DNA from: Neorhizobium galegae
GTDB lineage: Bacteria > Pseudomonadota > Alphaproteobacteria > Rhizobiales > Rhizobiaceae
Length of the DNA stretch: 64,000 bases
Assembly: GCF_021391675.1 (NCBI RefSeq)
Contig: NZ_CP090095.1
Span: 3,229,501-3,293,500, forward strand
Direction: 5' to 3'
The position numbers were made by a program, and so were the translations under genes. How positions within the stretch are numbered: the stretch's first letter is position 1; each line of letters starts with the position of its first letter. Below the pieces are notes generated by a model. It was not told the origin of the DNA, did not search any database, and was given only the letters and a program-made list of their open reading frames with translations. Shown piece after piece: positions 26,489 through 36,275 of this stretch.

Positions 26489-26652
26489 AGAGTCGTGAAT
26501 TCGCGCAGGATCAGCGCTGCGCTCCAGACCGCAAAGGCGACGATTGCCAGCTTCCAGAAGTCGCCCCGGCGCCTCAAGCCCGGAAGGTTGAGCGGCTTGA
26601 TGATCTGCACAAGCATGGCGAAGATCAGAAGAACCGCGATTGTCTTTGTCAT
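26485..26652 (-). CDS. Small membrane protein, 55 residues
   Basis: A complete ATG-to-TAG frame read directly from the minus strand. It opens 'MTKTIAVLLIFAMLVQII' (helix 1), continues with a positively charged turn containing 'LPGLRRRGDFWK', and closes with 'LAIVAFAVWSAALIL' (helix 2) and 'REFTTL'. Two hydrophobic helices with an Arg-rich loop are typical of real small inner-membrane proteins and unlikely by chance. The ribosome site is weak. It is convergent with phzF. The function is unknown. Confidence 0.65.
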   Translation of the reverse strand: MTKTIAVLLIFAMLVQIIKPLNLPGLRRRGDFWKLAIVAFAVWSAALILREFTTL

Positions 26653-26841
26653 TTGGTCTTGCCGATCTTATCCGCCACAGGCTGGACATTTTTGCGCTCC
26701 ACCACAGATAGATGTGGAGGGGATTCGGGGAATAGGTAATCCGCTTCGCTTTCGTTAACGCCCGGTTCATCGGCATGCAACAATGCTTGCCTGCGGAGCC
26801 GTGATTGATCGCATTCGTGCAAAGAGCTGACTGTAGCAAAG

Positions 26842-28145
26842 ATGAGACGAAACCTCTTTCCAATCCTCGCCCTCCTTTGCGGTACGCTTCTCCTCTTCCT
26901 CGGCAATGGCCTGCAGAGCCTGCTTCTGCCGGTGCGGGGCGCTCAGGAAGGTTATTCCAACGAAGTGCTCGGCCTGCTTGGCACCACATGGGCCTCCGGC
27001 TTCGTCATCGGCTGCTTCGTGGCGCCGAACGTAGTGCGCCGCATCGGCCATGTACGCGCCTTTTCCGGTTTCCTGTCGCTGATATGCCTCAACGTGCTGC
27101 TGACCGGGCTGATGGTCGATCAAAACACCTGGCTGGTCTTACGCGCCATCACCGGCTTCTGCACCGCCGGCACCTCGATGATCATCGAAAGCTGGCTGAA
27201 CGAGCGCGCGACGAGCGAAAGCCGCGGGACGATCTTTTTTCCTTCTATATCTCGATCACCCTTTTCGGCGTTGTCGGCGGCCAGCTGATGGTGCCGTTCG
27301 CCGATATCACGACGCCGACACTGTTCATGATCTGCGGCATCCTCTACAGCCTTGCCGCACTGCCGACGACGCTGTCCAAGGCCGCCTCGCCGCAACCATT
27401 GAAGCGCGCCCGCCTCGATCTGCGCGCCCTCTTCCGCAACTCGCCGATCTCCTGCATTGGCATCCTGCTGATAGGCGTCGCCAACGGCGCCTACGGCACG
27501 CTCGGCGCGGTCTTCGGCACGCGCGCCGGGCTCGACCAGGGTGCGGTAGCGGCGATGGTCAGCATCACGCTCTTCGCCGGCGCGATCATGCAGTTCCCGG
27601 CAGGCCGGCTGTCCGACAGGATGGACCGCCGCCACGTCCTTGCCGGCCTGTCGGCCGCGGCAGCCCTCGCGGGCCTGGCGATCCTCGCAATCCGGCCCTC
27701 CGGCACCTATGAGATCGTCGTGCTGGTGGCGATCTACGGCGCCGCCGCCAACGCGCTCTATCCGATCGCCGTCGCCCACGCCAACGACTTCGCAGCCCCC
27801 GAGGACTTCGTGAAGGTCTCCGGCGGCCTGCTTTTGCTCTACGGTATCGGCACGATCATCGGTCCGACGCTCGGCGGCCCGGTGATGACCTGGGCCGGCC
27901 CGCATGCACTGTTTGCGGTGACAACCGGGGCGCATCTTCTGGTGGCCGTCTATGCTATCATCCGCAGCCGCCAGCGGGCGCCGGTTCCGATCGCCGACCG
28001 TGACGCCTACACGACCGCCTCAGGCGGCAGCTCCCAGCTTTCGACGCCGGAGAGCTTGTCGCTCGACCCCCGCTCTCGCACCACCGACTCACCACCGGAT
28101 GCGAATGCCAAGCCAGATGCGAATGCCCGAAAGGAGGCATCATGA
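26842..28145 (+). pseudogene. MFS transporter (YcaD-like) interrupted by a frameshift
   Basis: The first part (26842 to about 27240) reads 'LLCGTLLLFLGNGLQSLLL' through 'MIIESWLNERATSESRGTIF'. The same protein then continues in another frame from about 27243 ('SFYISITLFGVVGGQ' onward) to the TGA at 28145. The switch falls in a run of six T's (27235-27240); four or seven T's would restore one frame of about 430 residues. The two halves make a normal 12-helix major facilitator of the YcaD-like type. A sequencing error, a recent mutation or slippage on the T-run are all possible. The stop overlaps the DUF1192 start as ATGA, which suggests the ancestral gene was intact and coupled. Confidence 0.82.
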
Positions 28146-28333
28146 GCTTTCTCGATGACGACCGGCCGAAGAAGCCGATAACCCACGAGCTCGGCAGCGA
28201 TCTCTCCATGCTGTCCGTGGACGAGCTCGAATCGCGAATCGGCCTCCTGAGGCAGGAAATCTCCCGGCTCGAAGCCGAGAAGGAGATAAAGGCCGCGGGC
28301 CGGCGCGCGGCCGACAGTCTGTTTCGTTCCTGA
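28142..28333 (+). CDS. DUF1192 family protein
   Basis: 63 residues: 'MSFLDDDRPKKP' followed by a coiled coil ('LSVDELESRIGLLRQEISRLEAE'), the standard DUF1192 layout in alphaproteobacteria. The function is unknown. It is coupled by ATGA overlap to the MFS gene. If the frameshift upstream is real, translation of this gene may need independent initiation. Confidence 0.85.
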   Translation: MSFLDDDRPKKPITHELGSDLSMLSVDELESRIGLLRQEISRLEAEKEIKAAGRRAADSLFRS

Positions 28334-28410
28334 ACGTCGGGCGCAGCCAAGAACTCTAAGTATTTCTGCTTACTTTTAAGACTATATTAATCATTAACGT
28401 AGAATATAAA

Positions 28411-28513
28411 GCCGTTCAGGTTTCCTGGACTCAGACAGTTTCACCATTCGGCGAATGGTCTGATTTCTCCCTGTTTTACCTTGAGAGCCGCCATTCCGCG
28501 GCTCTCTTTTTTT
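28411..28513 (+). ncRNA. Candidate small RNA ending in an intrinsic terminator
   Basis: An AT-rich promoter-like stretch with TAGAATATAAA (28400-28410) precedes about 100 bases that contain the palindrome ACCATTCG-G-CGAATGGT (28443-28459). The stretch ends at a strong terminator. The segment lies 80 bases beyond the DUF1192 stop with an apparent promoter of its own, which favours an independent sRNA over a trailer. The 5' end is a guess. Confidence 0.35.
28483..28513 (+). terminator. Intrinsic terminator
   Basis: Perfect arms GAGAGCCGC (28483-28491) and GCGGCTCTC (28498-28506) with a 6-base loop, followed by seven T's. Confidence 0.88.
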
Positions 28514-28666
28514 ATGGCCACGCCGGCCCGGCTCCGGCTCCTTGCCTCCAATACCGCTGCGGCGAGGGTTTCAGCCGGCTTTCACACAGAAACAAACTGT
28601 TGTATTGGACGCCAAAATGCGTCTCATTTCAGGAACATGGCCGTTGTTTACCACTTCTTGTGGGTA

Positions 28667-28681
28667 TTAACCTTTCCTTAA
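28667..28681 (+). promoter_or_regulatory. CtrA-type binding box upstream of rcdA
   Basis: TTAA-N7-TTAA exactly matches the full CtrA consensus spacing: TTAA at 28667-28670 and TTAA at 28678-28681, with CCTTTCC between. It lies about 120 bases before the rcdA start. Confidence 0.55.
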
Positions 28682-28799
28682 GAAACGCCTTGCGGATTTC
28701 CATTATAAGTATCATGTTCAGGTCAGTCAGAACGGCATGGGAACTTTTATCCGCCGTTGTCATTGCCTGAGTGTGATTGCGTTGAGCAGGATGATTTCG

Positions 28800-29312
28800 A
28801 TGTCCGAACAGGGATTGAATACCGTAAGTTTTGCAGGCCGTGCCGCTGCGTCTTCGCAGTTCAAGGCGCTCTACTCCGAAGGTATGTCGCTGGTCGAGGA
28901 GACCGCGAGCTATCTCGACGGTACGGGCCGCGCTGCTTCAAAGGTTCTGCCGCGCATGGCATCGGTTCTCTATGCGGCCGAATCCATGCGGCTGACCACC
29001 CGCCTCATGCAGATGGCCTCCTGGCTGCTTCTGCAGCGCGCCGTCAACAATGGCGAGATGAGCCGCGAACAGGTCCTGTCGGAAAAGAGCAAGGTCCGTC
29101 TCGACGGCTTCAACGTCGACCGCAATGCCCCGGGCTGGCTCGACCTGCCGGAAGGTTTCCGCGATCTCGTCGAACGTTCGCTGCGCCTCCAGAACCGTGT
29201 TGCCATTCTCGACCGCGAGATTTACCGCCCGGCCGACCCGGCCGTTCTGCCGGACAACGAAAACAGCGTCCGCGCCCAGCTCAACCTGCTGCGCACCGCC
29301 TTCGGCAACTGA
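28800..29312 (+). CDS. rcdA: RcdA-family (DUF1465) adaptor for CtrA degradation
   Basis: 170 residues from ATG 28800, with 'AGGA' about 8 bases upstream. The longer frame from 28737 adds a Cys-rich leader with no support. The helical-bundle sequence with 'SLVEETASYLDGTGR', 'AAESMRLTTRLMQMASWLLLQRAV' and a closing 'LNLLRTAFGN' matches DUF1465. In Caulobacter this family is RcdA, which with CpdR and PopA delivers the cell-cycle regulator CtrA to ClpXP. A CtrA-type box in the promoter suggests feedback. It is monocistronic. Confidence 0.85.
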   Translation: MSEQGLNTVSFAGRAAASSQFKALYSEGMSLVEETASYLDGTGRAASKVLPRMASVLYAAESMRLTTRLMQMASWLLLQRAVNNGEMSREQVLSEKSKVRLDGFNVDRNAPGWLDLPEGFRDLVERSLRLQNRVAILDREIYRPADPAVLPDNENSVRAQLNLLRTAFGN

Positions 29313-29381
29313 TCGCCATCGCGCAAAGCAAATACATCGAACCAGAGGGCCGTGCGCAAGCATCGGCCCTTTTCCTTTCGG

Positions 29382-29807
29382 TCAACGCCTTACCGAAGGG
29401 CTTCTCTTTGCCTTTGCCAGCTCAAGAAACTTCGCCTTGATGATCGCGAACAGGCCGGGTGGAATATAGCCGTAGCTGAACTCCCTCGATTTGCCCGGCA
29501 CCGGTGACAGCCCTGCACTCGGCCATTCGTCGATATTGTGCTCGGAAACGATCACCCAGCTCGGTTCGTCGTCGAGCCCGATCGCTCGCGTCACCTTGGC
29601 CGGAATTTCTATTCCGACTGTGCCGCCGGAGGGCGGCGTATGGGTGATGGGGAGCAACATGACGAAACGGGGTTGGGCAGAGCTATCGCTTGCCGCCACA
29701 AGGCATGTCGGACGATCCTTGCCTTGGTACCGCCCCGCAGCCGCCTCATGCGTCCACAGATAATCATAGCGGACGACGAGACCCGGCTTCGGCTCGATGA
29801 ACGCCAT
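29382..29807 (-). CDS. PemK/MazF-like growth-inhibitor protein (putative toxin)
   Basis: 141 residues. 'PKPGLVVRYDYLW', 'KDRPTCLVAA' and 'FVMLLPITH' follow the strand pattern of PemK/MazF-type barrels, although the usual short 'RPVV' form is expanded. Such toxins are usually mRNA interferases. It starts 9 bases after a Phd/YefM-type antitoxin gene on the same strand, which strongly supports a toxin role. Catalytic residues cannot be fixed by eye, so the RNase activity is an inference. Confidence 0.65.
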   Translation of the reverse strand: MAFIEPKPGLVVRYDYLWTHEAAAGRYQGKDRPTCLVAASDSSAQPRFVMLLPITHTPPSGGTVGIEIPAKVTRAIGLDDEPSWVIVSEHNIDEWPSAGLSPVPGKSREFSYGYIPPGLFAIIKAKFLELAKAKRSPSVRR

Positions 29808-29816
29808 CGAGATCTC

Positions 29817-30074
29817 TTACTTCAGGAGTTCGTCGAGCGCCGCATGCTCCGGGTCCATCTCGGCCCGCTCTACCGCATCGATAACGACGTCGAGAGCATC
29901 GGCCGTGGCGTGGCTCCGTTGTGCCGCCGCCTTCAGCCAGTCATAGTGATCTGCGGACATCAGCACGAATTCGCGCCGTCCGTGCCGGGTGATCTCAACC
30001 GGCTCACGCTGCGCCTGATGCTGGTATTCGCCGATCTTGCGCTGAAAATCGAGAGAGCTGACGGTGGGCATCAT
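29817..30074 (-). CDS. Phd/YefM-family antitoxin
   Basis: 85 residues from ATG 30074, with 'AAAGGA' about 5 bases upstream. The frame back to 30206 crosses the operator and is rejected. 'VSSLDFQRKIGEYQHQAQREPVEITRHGRREFVLMS' has the Phd/YefM N-terminal DNA-binding fold (split here by 'Q..A..EPV.ITRHGR'), and the C-terminal acidic helix would neutralise the toxin. It is the first gene of the pair, with a palindrome 24 bases upstream of the start for autorepression. Confidence 0.85.
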   Translation of the reverse strand: MMPTVSSLDFQRKIGEYQHQAQREPVEITRHGRREFVLMSADHYDWLKAAAQRSHATADALDVVIDAVERAEMDPEHAALDELLK

Positions 30075-30097
30075 GGATGATCCTTTGGCGGCCGAAT

Positions 30098-30119
30098 ACA
30101 AATTATACATATAATTTGT
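30098..30119. promoter_or_regulatory. Palindromic operator of the toxin-antitoxin pair
   Basis: Perfect ten-base arms ACAAATTATA (30098-30107) and TATAATTTGT (30110-30119) around CA, in an otherwise GC-rich context. It includes a TATAAT on each strand, so it probably overlaps the -10 region of the antitoxin promoter. Confidence 0.65.
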
Positions 30120-30161
30120 ACAAACGTAAACAGAACGCCTCAGATCCCAACACCGCAAACG

Positions 30162-30187
30162 AAAAAAGCCCGGCTTCCGCCAGGCTC
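30162..30187 (-). terminator. Intrinsic terminator of rpmE
   Basis: Read on the minus strand: AGCCTGGC-GGAA-GCCGGGCT followed by six T's, 28 bases after the rpmE stop. Confidence 0.82.
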
Positions 30188-30214
30188 TTCGTATCTCGTC
30201 CGCCAAGAAGCGTA

Positions 30215-30436
30215 TTAGAGGCCGAGGCCGCCGAAACGCTTGTTGAACTTGGAAACGCGGCCGCCGCGGTCCAGCATCTGCTGGTTCCCGCCCGTCCAGG
30301 CCGGATGGGAGTTCGGGTCGATTTCCAGGTTCATGGTAGCGCCTTCCGAACCCCAGGTAGAGCGGGTTTCATATTCGGTGCCGTCGGTCATGACCACTTT
30401 GATCACGTGATACTGCGGATGGATGCCAGCCTTCAT
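30215..30436 (-). CDS. rpmE: 50S ribosomal protein L31
   Basis: 73 residues from ATG 30436, with 'AGGA' 8 bases upstream. '[10 protein letters not shown]', '[13 protein letters not shown]', '[15 protein letters not shown]' and '[12 protein letters not shown]' identify L31. The zinc-binding CxxC of the L31 A type is absent, so this is the zinc-free form. It is divergent from the ABC exporter gene and has its own terminator. Confidence 0.95.
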   Translation of the reverse strand: MKAGIHPQYHVIKVVMTDGTEYETRSTWGSEGATMNLEIDPNSHPAWTGGNQQMLDRGGRVSKFNKRFGGLGL

Positions 30437-30623
30437 GTCGATATTCCTGCTCTGCGAGGTCCATTTGTCGCAATTGCGAGCGAGAGGCCTCTTTAATAAA
30501 TGAAGCCGTAGACCGGTCTGGTCACGGCTTCCCAATTAGATGCGGAGCCTATACAGGAAGGTCACCGGAAGTACAAGTACCCGTAAGGCCGAGAAATGAG
30601 CCTTTCGAGCCTATGGAGATGAC

Positions 30624-32420
<1,797 letters not shown>

Positions 32421-32540
32421 TCGTTAACGCAAACGTGTTTCCATCCGGACCAGGCTGGAAATGAACCGGGGGCGCCGAGTGCCTACCTGTTGCAGAACCG
32501 CTAGTATCGCAGATACCATTGCCGCCAGAAGCTTGAGGTC

Positions 32541-33824
32541 ATGAATTTCAGTCACCTGCCGCCCAGCCTGTCCCTCGATGATTGCCTGGACAAGATACAG
32601 GCCCGGACCTTCCGGTTCTTCTGGGATGGTGCCCATCCCGAATCGGGCTTGCCGTTCGACAAGTGCTTCGTCTCGGGCGCGCCTTCCCCGAACATCGTGT
32701 CGATCAGCGGCGTCGGCTTTGGGGTCCTTGCCATCATCGTCGCCTGCGAACGCCAGTGGGTCACCCGTTCGCAGGCACTGGCGCGCATATCGACCATCAT
32801 CGACCGCCTGAGGCATTCGCCAAGTTTCCACGGGGCATTCGCGCATTTCATCGACGGCTCGACGAGCGACGTCATCCGCTTCTCCGGACGGGACGACGGC
32901 GGCGACCTCGTCGAAACGGCGCTGCTGATGCAAGGCCTGATCTGCGCACGGGAATATTTCGCCGGCGAGACCGCTCGGGAAGAGAAATTGCGAGCGGATA
33001 TCACGCGATTGTACGACGAGGTGGAATGGGAGTGGTTCACCCGCGGCAAGGATGAAGCCCTGTATTGGCATTGGAGCCCGAACTACGACTGGGCCATGAA
33101 CCTGCCGATCTGGGGCTGGAACGAGGCATTGTCCTGTTACGTCCTGGCGGCCGGCTCCGACACCCATCCGATCAAGCCGGAAAGTTACCATGCCGGCTGG
33201 GCGAGGGCTGGCGCCATGTTGAACGGCGAGACCTATCTTGGAACGAAGCTTCCGCTTGGCGAGCCCTATGGCGGACCGCTTTTCATCTCGCATTATTCGT
33301 TCTGCGCACTGGATCCGCGGGGCCTGAGCGACCGCTATTGCAGCAACTATCGGGATCAGGCCGTGGCGCATACGCGCATCAACCACGACTATTGCCTGAC
33401 CGTGCCCGATTATGCGAATGCCGGGGTCTGGGGCCTCAGCGCATCCGACGGACCGCAAGGTTACGGCGCCCACTCGCCGACATTCGATCGCGGCGTCATC
33501 GCCCCGACCGCCGCCCTGTCGAGCTTCCCCTTCCTGCCCGCCGAGGCAGAAAGCGCCATGCGCGCATTGCTTCACTACGGCGATGGCAAACTGCTCGGCG
33601 CATTCGGCTTCGTCGACGCCTTCGTCCCGAAGACAGACTGGGTGGCCGGCACATATCTCGCGATCGACCAGGGCCCGATCATCGCCATGATCGAAAATTA
33701 TCGATCCGGCCTGCTGTGGCGCCTGTTCATGAACGCACCCGAGGTGCGTCGCGGCCTGGAGCGGCTGGGCTTCACGTCGACCACCCATTCCATCGCGGCG
33801 GAAATACCTACTCCGAGCGCCTGA
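32541..33824 (+). CDS. Glycoamylase-domain (PF10091-type) protein
   Basis: 427 residues. 'TFRFFWDGAHPESGLPFD', 'ISGVGFGVLAIIVACER', 'WHWSPNYDWAMNLPIWGWNE' and 'TDWVAGTYLAIDQGPIIAMIEN' match the (alpha/alpha)6 glycoamylase-like family, also found as a domain of cyclic beta-1,2-glucan synthases. It would act on glucans, although the linkage is uncertain. No signal peptide is seen, so it is probably cytosolic. Its 3' end overlaps the convergent 72-residue gene by 17 bases. Confidence 0.88.
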   Translation: MNFSHLPPSLSLDDCLDKIQARTFRFFWDGAHPESGLPFDKCFVSGAPSPNIVSISGVGFGVLAIIVACERQWVTRSQALARISTIIDRLRHSPSFHGAFAHFIDGSTSDVIRFSGRDDGGDLVETALLMQGLICAREYFAGETAREEKLRADITRLYDEVEWEWFTRGKDEALYWHWSPNYDWAMNLPIWGWNEALSCYVLAAGSDTHPIKPESYHAGWARAGAMLNGETYLGTKLPLGEPYGGPLFISHYSFCALDPRGLSDRYCSNYRDQAVAHTRINHDYCLTVPDYANAGVWGLSASDGPQGYGAHSPTFDRGVIAPTAALSSFPFLPAEAESAMRALLHYGDGKLLGAFGFVDAFVPKTDWVAGTYLAIDQGPIIAMIENYRSGLLWRLFMNAPEVRRGLERLGFTSTTHSIAAEIPTPSA

Positions 33825-34026
33825 ACGTCCACTTCACCACATAGTCTCCGTTGCGCTTCATCTTGGTCTTGGTGCGCACCGCGACCGGCCCGCCGAGAGC
33901 CGCCTCCGCCTCTTCGAAGGCCTGGCGCGCCTCGGCAATCGCCTTGTGATAGGCGCTGTTGTCGCGTTTGGGGCTTTCGGCGACCGCCTTCATGACGGCG
34001 CTCATATCCGGCTTGTCTTCGGCCAT
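33808..34026 (-). CDS. Conserved small hypothetical protein
   Basis: 72 residues, charged, with an Ala/Glu-rich helix ('YHKAIAEARQAFEEAEAAL') and a C-terminal basic strand pair ('KMKRNGDYVVKWTFRRSE'). I do not recognise a named family. It follows the OmpA/MotB-like gene's start region in opposite order: its stop is inside the glycoamylase gene end, and its start lies 27 bases before the stop of the MotB-like gene on the same strand. It therefore reads as the last gene of that leftward operon. Codon use is like the neighbours. Confidence 0.6.
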   Translation of the reverse strand: MAEDKPDMSAVMKAVAESPKRDNSAYHKAIAEARQAFEEAEAALGGPVAVRTKTKMKRNGDYVVKWTFRRSE

Positions 34027-34052
34027 CCTTTAAGTCTTCCCCGTGGCCGGAT

Positions 34053-35084
34053 TTATCGCTCGGTGAGCTTCAGCTCGATGCGACGGTTTTGGGAGCGAGC
34101 GTCCGGCGTATCGCCTTGGGCGAGAGGCTGGAATTCCCCAAAGCCGGCGGCGACGAGGCGATTGGCCGGCACGCCCTTGGAAATCAGGTACTTGACCACC
34201 GAAGTGGCGCGGGCCGAGGAGAGCTCCCAGTTGTCCCGGTAGCGGCCGGAACCGGTAAGCGGCGAGTTGTCCGTATGCCCGTCGACGCGCAGCACCCAGT
34301 TGATTTCGGCCGGGATTTCCTTGGCGAGATCGAGAAGAGCCGCCGCAAGCTTGTCCATCTCCACCCGGCCGGCCGGGTCGAGTTCGTTGCCGCCGACCGG
34401 AAAGAGCACTTCCGACTGGAAGACGAAACGGTCGCCGACGATGCGGATGTTCTCGCGGTCGGAGAGGATCTCCCGCAGCCGGCCGAAGAAGTCGGAGCGG
34501 TAACGGTTCAACTCCTGGACGCGCTGCGCCAGCGCAACGTTGAGGCGCCGGCCGAGATCGGAGATCTGCGCCTGCGAGGAGGCATCCTTGGCTTCCGAGG
34601 TCTGCAGCGCCTGTTCGATGGCCGCGATCTGGGCACGCAACGCGGAGATCTGCTGGTTGAGCAGTTCCACCTGGCTTGCGGCGCGGGCGCTCAGCTGCTG
34701 TTCCTGATTGAGCTGGTTGGTGAGGTCGCCGATGCGGGCATTGGCGACGCTGCTGCTGCCGGTGCCCTGGCTCAGAAGCTGCTGCAGGCGCGAGCGGTCG
34801 GCCTCGGCCGTGGCAAGCGACGACTGCAGGTTGGCAAGCTGATCCTCGACGTCCTGGGTATTGCCCTTTTCGAGCGCCAGTAGTTCCGTCAGTTCGGCGA
34901 TCTGGCTGTTCAGCCGGTTCAGCACCTCGTCACGCCCGGTGATTTCGCGGCTGAGCAGGAATTGCGCCAGCACGAAGACGGTAAGCAGGAACATGATGGC
35001 AAGCAGCAGCGTGGAAAGCGCATCCACGAAACCCGGCCAATAGTCGACGCCCCGCTCGCGACGGCGGCTCTTGCCAAGCGCCAT
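34053..35084 (-). CDS. MotB/OmpA-like envelope protein, partner of the MotA-like gene
   Basis: 343 residues. One N-terminal membrane helix, preceded by 'YWPGFVDALSTLLLAIMF', carries an Asp at the position used for proton passage in MotB. A long coiled coil (about 50-190) and an OmpA-like peptidoglycan-binding domain follow ('VDGHTDNSPL', 'LSSARATSVV', 'AGFGEFQPL', 'QNRRIELKL'). It starts 3 bases after the MotA-like stop, so it is cotranscribed. The pair resembles stator or Tol/Exb energisers rather than a flagellar motor. The cargo is unknown. Confidence 0.82.
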   Translation of the reverse strand: MALGKSRRRERGVDYWPGFVDALSTLLLAIMFLLTVFVLAQFLLSREITGRDEVLNRLNSQIAELTELLALEKGNTQDVEDQLANLQSSLATAEADRSRLQQLLSQGTGSSSVANARIGDLTNQLNQEQQLSARAASQVELLNQQISALRAQIAAIEQALQTSEAKDASSQAQISDLGRRLNVALAQRVQELNRYRSDFFGRLREILSDRENIRIVGDRFVFQSEVLFPVGGNELDPAGRVEMDKLAAALLDLAKEIPAEINWVLRVDGHTDNSPLTGSGRYRDNWELSSARATSVVKYLISKGVPANRLVAAGFGEFQPLAQGDTPDARSQNRRIELKLTER

Positions 35085-35087
35085 CGC

Positions 35088-36140
35088 TTACTTCCCCCCG
35101 ATCTTGTCGGAAAGCCGGTCGAGCGTGCGGCGCAGGGCCTTTGATTCCTCCTGCTGCGCCTCGATCCAGTCGCGCAGCATCTGCTGTTCGTTGCGCATGT
35201 TCTTGACCAGGCCCTGGATGCCTTCGGCAAGATTGGCCATGGCCGACAGCGACCGTTCGTTCTGGTGGCCGTCGATCGGTGCCTTGCTTTGGGCGGAGGC
35301 GAGCGCGCGCAGTTGTTCCGTCAGCGCCCTCAAATCCTCCGAGGAACCGCTCGCAAGCGTTTCGGCGACGGCCGGCGGCATGTCCGATCCAAGGTCGGTC
35401 ACCGACGACAACCAGTTTTCAAGTTCCGTATAGAAGCGGTTCTGGGCGCGGCCCGCCTGCAGGTCGAGGAAGCCCAGGATCAGCGAACCGGAAAGGCCGA
35501 GCAGCGAGGACGAGAACGCCGTGCCCATGCCGGCGAGCGGCTGGGCAAGGCCGCTCTTGATGGCGGCGAGCACGTCGTTGGAACTGCCGGAATTCGGATC
35601 GAGCGCCCCGATGACGTTGCTGATCGAGCCGATGGTTTCGATAAGTCCCCAGAACGTGCCGAGCAGGCCGAGGAAGACGAGGAGGCCGATCAGATAACGC
35701 GACGTGTCGCGTGATTCGTCCAGGCGCGTGCCGATCGTATCGAGGATCGAGCGGAAGGCGTTGGTCGACAGCGCCATCCGGCGGCGGCTGCCGATCAGGG
35801 TGCGCATCGGCGCCAGAAGGCGCGGTTCACGGCCGACCTTGTCAGCGTTACCGGCGGCGCGGAAGGAATTGAACCAGCGCACTTCCGGCATCAGGGCGAT
35901 CACCTGGTTGAAAACCAGGATCACGCCGATCAGGAGAACGCCGAGAATGAGGCCGTTGAGGCCCGGATTGGTCTGGAAGGCGTGGGCAGCCTGGCGGTAG
36001 AGGATGGAAGCGACGAAACCGACGATGATCAGGAAGATCAGCATCGTCCATAAGAATGAGGCAGGATTGGACAGTTTGTAGGCATAACCGCCGCGGCCCG
36101 TTTCAGACGCGTCCAAATCGTCCACTGTCGCATTCGCCAT
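35088..36140 (-). CDS. MotA/TolQ/ExbB-like proton channel protein
   Basis: 350 residues. Helices at about 30-50 and 65-85 are followed by a cytosolic segment. The conserved pair of C-terminal helices reads 'YLIGLLVFLGLLGTFWGLIETIG' and 'MGTAFSSSLLGLSGSLILGFLDL', the MotA/ExbB core. A helical tail ends 'LDRLSDKIGGK'. With the downstream MotB/OmpA-like protein it should form a proton-driven complex spanning inner membrane to peptidoglycan. No flagellar genes are nearby. No ZorC/D/E-type genes are nearby either, so a Zorya defence role is not supported. Confidence 0.8.
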   Translation of the reverse strand: MANATVDDLDASETGRGGYAYKLSNPASFLWTMLIFLIIVGFVASILYRQAAHAFQTNPGLNGLILGVLLIGVILVFNQVIALMPEVRWFNSFRAAGNADKVGREPRLLAPMRTLIGSRRRMALSTNAFRSILDTIGTRLDESRDTSRYLIGLLVFLGLLGTFWGLIETIGSISNVIGALDPNSGSSNDVLAAIKSGLAQPLAGMGTAFSSSLLGLSGSLILGFLDLQAGRAQNRFYTELENWLSSVTDLGSDMPPAVAETLASGSSEDLRALTEQLRALASAQSKAPIDGHQNERSLSAMANLAEGIQGLVKNMRNEQQMLRDWIEAQQEESKALRRTLDRLSDKIGGK

Positions 36141-36275
36141 AATATGCTTCGCCTCCGGTAGTCTGCCGCGCCGGAGGCTAGTTGAAAATTGCGACGAATT
36201 GAAGTGCAGAAGCTCAGGAAAACAGTCAGCTATTCACTACTGGAGCTCTAAGCCGGGCGGTGGCGCAAAAATGCC

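Larger units (their letters stand above)
28334..28799. other. Intergenic region with a candidate sRNA and the rcdA promoter
   Basis: 466 bases. The left third is AT-rich and ends in a strong terminator (candidate sRNA, listed separately). The right part carries a CtrA-type box and the rcdA leader. No protein-coding frame is convincing. Confidence 0.6.

Noticed and set aside
34053..36140. Zorya anti-phage system
   Set aside because: ZorA/ZorB are MotA/MotB-like, but no ZorC, ZorD or ZorE gene is adjacent, and the pair has core-genome composition beside housekeeping genes.
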